Below, piece by piece: positions 43,141 through 53,900 of a stretch of 64,000 nucleotides of DNA. Both the position numbers and the translations under genes were made by a program. The stretch is from Knoxdaviesia capensis (Eukaryota; Ascomycota; Sordariomycetes; Microascales; Gondwanamycetaceae), in assembly GCA_001510575.1 (NCBI GenBank), contig LNGK01000008.1, forward strand, positions 2,024,077-2,088,076, read 5' to 3'. The notes under the pieces are model-generated. The model saw only the letters and a list, made by a program, of their open reading frames with translations. It did no database searches and had not been told where the DNA came from. The first letter of the stretch is position 1. Every line of letters starts with the position of its first letter.

Positions 43141-45204
43141 AGATTTGATTTCGAGAGCTGAAAGCCACAATGTCAATCTCGTGAAGCGAAGACGAGATCC
43201 GTGATTTAGACGAGATGGAACTTTGCTCAATCCAGTTAAGACAGGCGAGAACAGCAACCAGCAACAAGCAGAATCCAGATCAAACAACGGAGAATTTAGA
43301 GAAAAGAGAAAGCAGGAACCAGACGAAACAGGGGGAGGAGAAGAGACGACAATTACTTTATACATGTCCCGACACCGGGACATTGAAAAAAAAGAAAAAA
43401 AAAGAAAAAGAAAGAGGGCATTCATGGCTGTGCTGGGGACTGGCTGCTGGTCTCACCAACACGGGAAATATCCAGAGATACAGACAGACCTACCAGCTTC
43501 GTCACTGTGTTGCACCTGTACTATACGATATAGTGAATACGAAATGAGATGGCGAGGAGGATATTGACTGCACGAAGTGAATACATTTGTGTGTGCGTGT
43601 GTGAGTGTGAGTGTGTCCATCGAACCCGGTTTTGCGGTGGTCTGGATAGCATCGCGGGTTGCCAATATGGATAAGAGCGGTGTCTTTGAGATGAGATGAA
43701 TACGATATTGAGTAAGAACACAGAGATATTGAGTACATGGCCATACGAACCTGGGATAGAGTGAGAAGAGAGGCCCACAGGGAGTGCTGGTATCTGCCCC
43801 AAGACCATCCGAGACAGCTCAGATCGAACAGGGAAGACGACCGTCAGTATCCGATTTACCGTTAATGACAGCGCCAAGCCACGGTAGACTGCTGATTCCA
43901 GGTCTGCATCACGTCCAGGTTCCCCGGGAAGCCGCTCCTTGCTGGTGGGGATACCGATGGCGTCCCCGTCGAGTCTTCAGGTCCCAGGAGCGATATACAC
44001 ACACGGCCCATGCCCGGTGGAGAGTCAGAGCCACATCCGAGATTGGAATCCCAAGCTGTTGATAGAGAGATCATTTCTCAATCAGTCCAGGTGCATAAGC
44101 AAAATCTGAAGTGCCCAGTAGGGTTCAGTCTTCCGGGTAAAACATCTGTTCGACTCTTCGGATGGCCCAGCCGGATTCCGGCAGTGAGGGCGCACCAGAG
44201 GAGATATCTCCCGACCGTGCAACCACCACAACACACCTGCTGATGGCCGTGGCCAATTCCCGTCTTGGACACCACCTGGAGCGTCCATCGGCTCATATTG
44301 CCCCAACATATCAGGGACTGGCTTATCGCTGACCCTTGGCACTGGTGCTGGTGGGACGGGAGACTGTGCTGGAGATACTCGCAATTGGCCACGGTGGAGA
44401 TGATGTTTTGATATCTTGATAGGATTAGAGTGCTGCATATAGCCCCCGAATATACATATTCCCAGGTACATATGTGATATGAAGTGCATATTGCTGTCCT
44501 CTCCACGCGAGGGGCTCGGGCCAAAAGAGGCTGAAAGTCGCCGTGATTGAACAGATTTTAGGTGCAGCTGCTATACAGAGAGACATATATCCAGACTGGA
44601 TCAATTTAAAAAATTGAGGATATATATACAGTATGGTATAAATATGTCTATTTTCAGGACTCTTAGAAGACGGGTCCGGATCACTGAACCGAGGGTTTTA
44701 TAGCTACGAAAAAAAAAAAATTGAGAATACAGAAAGTTAAAGCAGAATAACAGCAGTGGATCACGAAAATGAGCGGGAAGTACTAAAAGACGCATCACTG
44801 CGTGTAAATCATGATCTTCTTATAAGATGTGAGGCAAAATCTGGGGCGGGCATATAAAATATATAATACAAAGGCTATGAATAGAAAACATGAATGTAAA
44901 GATACTTCAACTGGGGGGCAAAGGAATAACCAAAGCAAGCATCAAAGACTTTAAGAGTCAACTAGAAAGCAGAAAAGGCCAGAAAAAGCGAGTGTGTAAG
45001 TCGTGGAATTTTGGAAAACTCTGAAGAGCGACCGAAGGAAACGATCAACAGGAGAAAAAGGAAAACAAAACCCCCTCTCGAAAAGGAAAGCATATATGAA
45101 AATGATACCTCTTTCGTCTAGTGGATGGATTTTGAAGGGGATGGGAAGAGAGATAACAAAAGATCCAGTGATCTGTGATTCTCAGCTAAGTGTAGCTAGA
45201 TGAT

Positions 45205-45242
45205 ATATTTGATAGAACCGCCAATATTTGATAGAACCGCCA
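45205..45242. repeat. Perfect 19-bp tandem duplication
   Basis: ATATTTGATAGAACCGCCA occurs twice back to back (45205-45223 and 45224-45242), about 240 bp beyond the NRPS-like stop codon. Confidence 0.85.
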
Positions 45243-45479
45243 AACTTGGGAGAGCTTCCCCTGGTTCGTGTAAAATGCTGGAAGAGAAAGAAAAGAGAAA
45301 GATGGGAAAATGCAGGTCAAGAACTCTGGGACGAAAGGAAGGGAGGAAAAACGGTCGAACACGAGAATCCAAAGTTTTCACCTTGATGAGGCGTTGAGAA
45401 GCGAATAAAAGAAAAAAAAAAGAAAAGGAAGAAAAACGAAGAAAAGGGGCATGGGGACGACACGGCGCAAGCGGCTTCT

Positions 45480-48400
45480 TCAAAGCCCCGACGGAACCCG
45501 GTTGCCGTTGAACGACACAGCCGGCCATCCTTGCATAGTATGGCCCTCTTCCACCACATCGCCGCTCATGATGAGAGTATGTTCCAGCAGGCACGAATCC
45601 GGCTTCATCGTGGCTCCGGAAAGCAGCCGGCTTCCGGACCGGAGCACACTCCGGTCTCCGACAACCAGGCGGTTGAGATCGAACTTGCCCCGGGTGTTGA
45701 TATGGCCGACCAGGCTGGCGTCGTCAACAGCAACACGGTCGCCGAGAGTCAGCAGGTCCGGCTCGGTGAAGTACAGACTGGGCGAGCCGTTCGCGAACAG
45801 CGCGCAGTCCTTGCCGATGTTGGCGCCCAGCGCGCGGAAGTACAGCACGATCCAGTGCGTTCCGGTAAGCATGCCCAGCACGCCGTGGCCGCGGTAGCAG
45901 CTGCGGCGGATCCGCTCGATCGCCAGGAACAGCTGCCACCGCTGGCAATACGAGCTCTTGTCCCAGTCGTAGTTGCCCGGCTGGCGGCGGCCCAGGAGGA
46001 TCCACTTCGCCGCAATCACAATCGCCAGCGCCAGCACCGCCTGGATCGTCGTCAGCACGGCCACAAAGCCCGCCGTGTAGCAGAACAGCACCGGGATGTC
46101 GAACCACTCGCCGCGGCCCAGCGTGCCCTGCTGGGCATGGGCCAGCTGGTTCACCAGCTGGATCGACGAGATGCTGGGCACGTTCCAGTACAGCCGCGAC
46201 ATCACCACAATGGCGCTCGAGTAGATGAAGATCGCCGTCGACCCAAACACGTGGTACGGCGCGGCCTTCAGGTAGAACGCCCGGCCGAACGGAGACATGT
46301 CGGAGGGTGGCGGGAGCCCGGCCCGGGAATTGTGGGGCTGACCCGGCTGCGTCCGGCCGGTCACATCGACGGTCGATGACTTGGCTGCCGCCTTCTCCAG
46401 GTCGATCGACGAGGAGAAGACGCTGTTGACGGTGACCGGGCTGGTGGGAGTGCTCTGGCCGGGGCTGCTGGTGGGGGTGCTGCTGTTGGTGTTGCTATCG
46501 CCGGAGCCGGGGCGGAGGAGGTCGGTAGAGGACATGCGACGCGCGTTGGTCAGACAGACGGCATCGCCGGACTTGGAGCCCACATAGGTGGCTCCAGACA
46601 TGTACTCCTTGTTGCGGCGGGTCAGGGCGCCCGAGCCCATGGTGGCGTTGTCTCCGATGGTCACACCGGGCATCAGAACCACGCGGTCGGCGATCATGGC
46701 GCCATTTCCGATAACCACGGGGTCTGATCCCAGGGCATCGGATGTGGTAATGTGACTGCGGCTGCCGAAGACCACATCATCGCCGATGTTCACCAGGTGG
46801 TAGTCACCAATGGCCGGGCCGGTGCCGGGCCAGTACACGCGGCGTCCAACGCGGCCACCCAGCATCCGGATGGCAATCGACGTTCCCTCGTAGTGCTGGC
46901 CCATCATCTCAGTCATATCATGCAGCTTGCCGGTTGACAGCAGCGTGCGCATAAGAGACATGCGCCACGCCACAATAGTGCCGGGGTTGCCGTCCGTGTG
47001 CTGGGGCATCCGGCCGCAGATCGCATCCAGCGTCACCTTGACCACCACGGCAAAGCCAAAGGCAATGAACGGGGCGAACAGGGCGCGGAGGACCAAGGCG
47101 AGATAGTGGAATCCCACACGGTGACCGGCCGAGAACCAGTCGACGATTCCGTAGAGCGGATTGACATTGTTATCGGGGGCGGTCAGCACAAGCCCGGCGA
47201 GACCGGCAATCCAGGGGGCGAGAGCCAGAACCCAGCTCAGAAGAATCAGCGGAGCGGTGAAAAACACCGTCAGCGCCCAGTGGGGCTTGGCCATGCGCGT
47301 AGCCGAGCCGTCCCGGTTGTCTTCCGACGCATCGGCCAGCTCCCAGCTGGACGAATTGGCACCAATGCACACACCCTCCGGGACCGTGCATCCGGGAGCC
47401 AGGGTCGAAGCCACACCGACACTGGCGTTCCGGCCCACCGTGATGTGGCCGAGCAGCATCGACGTGTTCCGCTCAGCGGCAAACGGCCGGACGTGGCACC
47501 GGTCAAGCACCGCGCCATCGCGGATGTCCAGCAGATCCCACTCGCCGAGCTTGGCGCTCTTGATGGTAACGTTCTTGCCGATGCGCGCCCCCATAAGCCG
47601 GAGGTACCAGATGGATGAAGCTTCGCACCACCCGAAGATGCCCGGGCCGCACACGTCGACAATCTTCTGCACCAGCCACCAGCGCGTATGGTAGAGGCCC
47701 CACATCGGGTACAGACCCTCCTTGTAGCGGCCGATGATGATCCACTTCGCCGCAATGCCGACCCACGGCATCACGGTGCGGACTCCCAGCTGAGCCACCA
47801 ACACACACAGCATCAGGTTGAACAGCCGGCCGAAGATCCACTCGTTGGTCTTCCAGTCCTGCGTGTAGCTGAGACACACCATGAACACCGTCCACTGCAG
47901 CGCGCGGCGCGCCGGGTACATGACGATCATCGGGAACAGCTGCAGCAGCATCAGCGACCGCCGCGTCGAGCTGTACGTCTCGGTGCAGCCCGGCAGCGCG
48001 CGCGAGCCGGCGTGGCTGTTGTCCGAGTCGCGCAGCGCGTCGTCAATGTGCTGGGCAATGGCGCGCGCCGTGCCGTCGTTGAACACCAGGCTGATCGGCA
48101 CCGTGATGCCAAACTCGGCCCGCAGCGCCGCAATCAGCTTGCCGGCGCGCAGAGAGTCCCCGCCCAGCGAGAAGAAGTCGACTTCCGGCTGGATCACCAC
48201 ACTGTCGACCTGTAGGATGTCGGCCATCTGCGCCATCACCCGGCCCTCGGTGGTCTCGGACAGGTGCTGGGCATCTCTCTCGGCCATATCGTGCAGGATG
48301 GCATCCAGCGCCTCTTCATCCACGTCCGGCACACTCCCGCCGACGATGTTGAGGGCGTTCTTCTCGCCAAGCGCGGGCGATCCGGCACCCGCCACGGTCT

Positions 48401-50978
48401 TCCGGGGAAGCGGCTGCATGAGCCAGTGGATCCGGTGCGGCACCATGTAGTTGTCAATCTCGCCGAGAAGCTTGGGTGCCAGACTCTCCTCCATGCTCAT
48501 GTTCGCCGTCATCGACTTCAGTGTCTCTTCATCCCCAATCTTCGGCGCAATAATGGCCTCTAGGATGCCGCGGGTGCTATTCACACGCACGAAGGCGTCC
48601 ACGGCATCGCCCCGCGGCAAGTGTCTGCGGACCGCCCATGCCACATCTTCCGCCTCGATAGCGCAGATGTGCCCGGAAATCGGAGACGAGATCGGGGTTT
48701 CCGGCGGCGGGCACGCGGCTTCCCAGTGCCGGTAGGTGTACGCGGTGTTATCGGTGAGTCCCGGGATCGAGAGCCGTTCGGCCAAGCGGATACGCAGAAC
48801 CTTTCCGCTGCGTTTCGGGAGGCCGTCCATGTACACCACAAGAACCGGCCATTTGGCCTGCTGTAGTGACGACTTGAGGGACTCGTGAAGAATCCGCAGG
48901 TCCGCTCTAGGCTGGCCGGCCGGGGTGACGAGAACAACTCCAACGACCTCCTGCAGAACGTCATGGGATGCCGAAAACGCCAGGGCCTCGCTGACCCGGC
49001 CGAAGATCGGCGACGACGGAGAGGCGGCGGCGCTGATGATGGCGTTCTCAACTTCGAAAGGCGAAATGATTTCTCCGCCGCGGTTGATGACTTCCTTGCT
49101 GCGGCCAGTGATGTACAGATATCCGGCTTCGTCCATGTATCCGACGTCGCCGGTGTCGAACCAACCATCCTTTGTGAACGCGGATCGGTCGATCGATCCG
49201 TCGCGCTTCAAGTAGCCGCCGAACACCGGATCGCCGCGGACCGAGATACGGCCGATGGTCTTGGCCGGGACCGGCGAGTCCTCAGAGTCCAGGATGACAA
49301 GTTCCGGCCCGGTCCGGATACCGGATGTTCCGGTTCGCTCAAGTTTGTAAGTCAGGGGCGGGGTAGATATCGGCATGCACCTACATGGACTGTCAGTAAC
49401 CGGATACATTGACTTTTGTGTAGGTTGGGGGACTTACTCAGTCATGCCGTAGCTGGGCAAGACGATGCACTTGAAAGTATCTTGAAGCTGAATAGCCAAA
49501 GACGGGAGCAGACCGCCAGCTGCGTTACAGATCAGGCGGAAGCGGCTCTTGCTCATGATTTCAGGGGTGGGAGCTGAAGCCAAGATAAGGTTGTGCATGG
49601 TGGGAGATGCGTAGTACCATGTTGGCTGGAACTTGTCGACGACAGCCCAGAAGAGATTGGGGTCAAAGGCCGAGCAACAGACAGTTGAGCCACCAGCAAG
49701 GAGAGGTGCAACGATGTTGCGTAGGAGGCCGCCACTACAAGACGGGTGTTAGATTAGCTGAACCAAAGGAGATAAGACTATACAAGTCCTCACTATTACC
49801 ACTTGCTGGGCCGGGGGGAGGGNNNNNNNNNNNNNNNNNNNNNNNNNNNNNNNGGGGTTGGTGAAGGAAGTTTAAGCTTACATGTGGAAGAGAGGCATCA
49901 TATTTAAGCATATATCCGCCTGTGTAAGTCCCCAGCTGTCTATCACCAGCAGGGCACCGAATAGAATCATGTGAAGAGTCAACGGGACGATCTTCTTGGT
50001 ACCGGAAGTACCACTGGTGAAGAGCATGAGGCAGGTATCGGATGCCTTGTTGGGAGGAGAGAGCCGGCTGTTTTGCGATACCGGCCGGTCATCCTCATCC
50101 ACAACGGTGAACTTGGCCGGGGCGGCCCGGACCAGGTAGAACACTGGTATGCTGTGTTCTTTTACCCACGAGCTGAGCTGGAGCTTCTCTGCGGTTTCCG
50201 GGGTTGTTAGGATGCATTTGGCCTGGACTTGCAGGACATCCATGCGGAATTGCTCCGGGCCGACACTGGGGTTGATCGGAGCTGCGGTGTAATGGGCGCA
50301 AGTGGCCACACAGGCAGCGGCCAGAAGAGGGCCATTGGGAACTGCAATGGCCACCACGGGGTTCGAGTCCTCGGTCTTCATCACAGGGAGGTGGAAATTC
50401 CGCACCAGTTTCCGGAGTACGCCGTGGGTGATCGTGTCGTCGCCCTCGGGGCCCATCAGGGCCGGCCGGTCGGAATCTTCAATCAGAACGCCGATGTTCT
50501 CGTAGCTGCTGTGAATCTGAGCCAGAAGCTGGTCGATGGCCGCGGAAGTGTCCGGAGCTCGGCCGGCCTTTGCATCCTCACTCAGGCCGTCCCGGAGCCG
50601 CGAGTAACAGCGGAGCAGATCTAATACGGGCCACTTCGGCGTGTGGTGCAGATGCGGGTGTGGGATATGGAGATGGTGTCCGTGAGGAAGATGCAGGTGG
50701 CTGTCATGGGTAGTCTGTTCGTCGTGGCTGGAGTGGCGCTCGTGATGGTGGTGGTGGTGAGTGTCTGTTTCACTAAGAAGCAGAGACAGGAGTCCAAGAG
50801 ATCTGCGAGAGTTTCCGGTGACGGTTTGGATGTTGCTGAACAGACCACATAGATCCTTCTTGGCAAGATCTAGTATTGCGCGGAACTGAGGGCTGGACTT
50901 GATGGTCGAATCCGACGACAGTGTGCTGATCTCCTCCAACAGTGAGGCAAGCTCACTGTTCGATATAGACGACGCCAT
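45480..50978 (-). CDS. Pls/VibA-like NRPS: adenylation, carrier, six TM spans, three beta-helix blocks
   Basis: A large membrane-bound NRPS-like enzyme of 1764 aa. Exons are 50978-49882, 49734-49438 and 49380-45480; the intron between exons 1 and 2 contains the assembly gap. Residues 74-112 are a His-rich insert. The adenylation domain spans about 150-665 (LMLFTSGTSGTKK, PLFHIGGL across the gapped intron, LPSYGMTE, DGWFDTGDVGY, GRSKEVINRGGE, LPKRSGKVLR with the catalytic Lys near 658). The carrier domain at about 845-915 has LGGDS with Ser874 for the phosphopantetheine arm. Then come six hydrophobic spans in pairs, each pair followed by a hexapeptide-type left-handed beta-helix block (LGEWDLLDIRDGAVL; YHLVNIGDDVVFG; PDLLTLGDRVAV). 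This order matches bacterial epsilon-poly-lysine synthetase Pls and fungal VibA. The adenylation motifs look acyl-CoA-ligase-like, so the amino acid used cannot be predicted. No tailoring genes adjoin it. Confidence 0.85.
49823..49853. other. Assembly gap (31 N)
   Basis: A run of 31 Ns inside the first intron of the NRPS-like gene, flanked by G-rich sequence. The coding frame on both sides is continuous once the intron is removed, so the gap probably does not touch coding sequence. Confidence 0.95.
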
Positions 50979-53900
50979 GGCGGCTGTCTAGACCAGGACA
51001 GAAAAACTGACCCTGAAGAAAGAGGACGGATCTGGCGGTGAAAACTTGTCTCTTCTCTAGTTGGATCAACAATGAATACCACGGAAGGAAGAGAGAGTGT
51101 CTGTGAAGGATATCACACTTTGGTCGGCGGTCTCTTTCGGGTGTAGTAATGAGAGAGAGGGAAGGACTTCGCTTGACTGGATTGAAAGGAAGGAAGGACA
51201 GACAGACAGACAGATAAGAGTTGAGAACAATGTCCTTAGCTATAGCCGGACAAGAAAATCCAGGAATAAGAGAATGGAGAATTGCCAGGTAATATATAAA
51301 AGAACAGTCCGAATCCGAGCCGACCATTCGAAAAGAACGAAGAGGGGAGAGAAAAGGGGGAGGCGAGGGGGGCGAGGGGATGGAATGAGAGAATTGGGGG
51401 AGTGAATGGGGAGGGAGTAGAAGAGAAGAGAGACACAGAGAGAGCGAGAGACAGGCAGGTAAAGACGGATAGATAGATAGAGATATGCAGAGTAACAGCA
51501 CAAGGCCAGAGAGAAGAGTGGGGAGAATGGAGAACCCGAGTGTGTAAGTAGATGAAGAATTGGAGTCACATCAGACAAGTGTGGGAAGTCAAAGATATGA
51601 AGGTGGAGGACCCTCTTACATCGATAGTGTCAAGATGATATCAATAGAGTGTCCGCTCGTTCCTCACTTGCATATGAACAGATTTCCCCATTCCTTGTAC
51701 AAGGAACAGGAGAGAGAGCGAGCAACTTGAGAGGATCCCGGCCAGCCTATGACCGCAGTTGCCGCCGCATGGAATCTTCAGTGTTCCTGGCCCCTTCTGA
51801 CGATTGCCCCTGGATACATGAATCAACGAAAAAGGGAGATGTTGGTAGAAGGAATGCAACAAGAAAGAACAGGGTTCTGTGTCTCCTTGGATGGAGGGCC
51901 GAACTTGCGGTGGTGGCAAGGTTGGGCTTAAGTGGAAGAGGGAACCGACAGGACCGGCGTGTAAACGACGTAGTGGAAGGGTCAGAGACACTCGACTCTC
52001 GCTTATATCCTCATACAATCATGTCTTCATCATATGTATCAGTCCCACCCACACGCTTTTCTCTCGTTCTATAGATGTGTCTCGCTGCCACACACGTTTC
52101 TCCGGTCTTCCCTTCGATTTTCAGGCACTGTTGCTGGGCATGATCAGGGAGGGTGATAAGGACGTACAAAACAGGGTCTGGAGACTCCACAGAACACGAG
52201 AAAGATAGAATACCAAGGAAGACCAAGACTCGCTGTGAATCAGATGAGCACGACGAATATTTGGCCAGGCTCCAGCATCATCTACAGCCTGCAGAAGGGA
52301 AGTAGAAGGGGTGGATGGGCCAGACAGAGAGAGAGGGAGAGGTGGGCAGGGAGAGAGGGTATAGGGTAAGATGGAACCGAGGGCGTGTGTATAAGAGCAG
52401 AAGAGGCCACACCTGGAATGGGCATAGGGACCGATGAGAGTTAGGTATGTAGACAGATAGGTAGATATACACTGCCGTCATTGCAAATTGAGAGCGGACG
52501 TAGTGGCCGGGGGAGTCACCAGAAACGGGAAACCACTTCCACGGACCAGCAGACAACGACAGACAAGAAAATGCGTATAAATCTTATATTGCCTCTCTCT
52601 GCCTTTCATGTCAACTGCAGGTCCAGCAGCCCGTGCATACATATTGTGGACTGGCCAGACGGTGGAGGTCAAGAGAGCACGAGGAGCTCAGGAACACAGA
52701 GTGGCCCCAAATAGGAACACAAGGGGGGAGGGAGGGAAGGAGGGATAATATCCGAAATGGGCCGGCCTCATATCCGGTAATTGGGCACCGCAGCCGGTTT
52801 TCTCTCGTGCAAAGGACGTGGCTTCTATTGGGGGGAGTGTGGATGGATGGAAACTGATGGGTCTGCCTAGCCACCTGGCCATGTGTATAGTGCAAATGTG
52901 GGTGAAAGAGCGCACGTTTTCCAGCTCGTGGGAGTCTATCTGCACAGGCAAGCTGGTGCCTTTGCCTCGTGGCTAGTTCAGCTGTACGAGGCAGCAGATT
53001 GCAGTAGACTTCACCGGAGTTCCTCAGTCGCTGCGCTGAGGAGAGACGTCCACTCGCTGCTGAAATGGCACGCACTGGCACTGCATCCAGACTTTCCGGG
53101 GAGGCCACCGGCCCGCGACTCTGCTCGTCGGCTTATACATCTCCGAAGCCATTTTGGAGACGCACACATACATATACAGGCAAGCACAGCCCTTCCCCCC
53201 CCCCTCAAATTGGCTTTCTGTCCTCGCGGAGGACGGCAGGGCAGGAAAGTTCGAGAAATTAGATGTGACTTTGCACAAATGGCGTTGATAGAGCGCCAAG
53301 ACCATAATAACTCTGGTAAGGTCCGTATCGAGAGTATATATCAAGTGAAAAAAAAAAAAAGAAAAGAAGAGTCGGCCGGCTAATATCCGTTGGCTCCGAT
53401 GGATAGATTTACATGTCTGGCAGTTCCCACGAGCAGAACAAATAGCGAGAAGCACAGAACCCGAGCTCCATTGAAGACAAGTCACTTTGTCCGTGGATCT
53501 CTCTTCTGCTCTTAAGCACCAAGCCCTGGTCTCAATATATAAAATGAATTGAGCCGCAAATTGCCCATAGCGGAAAAAGCGAGGAGAAATGCTATGGAAC
53601 AGCAGAAAAAAGAACCCCCTATCTAGAGGCAAAGCTGTATCCATAATATGACCGTCCATGGTTTTACACACATTGGACACACTCACACACACAGAAAAAG
53701 AAAAACGAAAATAAGATCACGGAACTGGGGGACGGGAAGAAGGGGTGATGATGGGACGAAAAAGAAGATTAAAATAGGAAAATGCAGCGAAAGACCGAAG
53801 AGACAGAAAGATAGAGGGAGATAGAAGGGAGGTCCGTGAAACGAGACACGGTGATATGTAGTTTACACTCGTTGGAATTGTTGCCTCAGTGTAAGTCAGT

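Larger units (their letters stand above)
43080..45479. other. Intergenic, upstream of the CBM1 gene; no gene supported
   Basis: This 2.4 kb region contains the CBM1 gene promoter and the 3' flank of the NRPS-like gene. Frames up to 148 codons (44078-44524, minus) are Cys/Trp-rich without a family pattern. It holds a (GA)n microsatellite and a 19-bp tandem duplication. Confidence 0.5.

Noticed and set aside
49607..49864. Plus-strand frame running into the N gap
   Set aside because: It is antisense to the adenylation exon and continues only through ambiguous bases.
52611..53692. Overlapping 165-222 codon frames on both strands
   Set aside because: All are low complexity or Cys/Trp-rich without pattern, and several overlap each other in conflicting frames.
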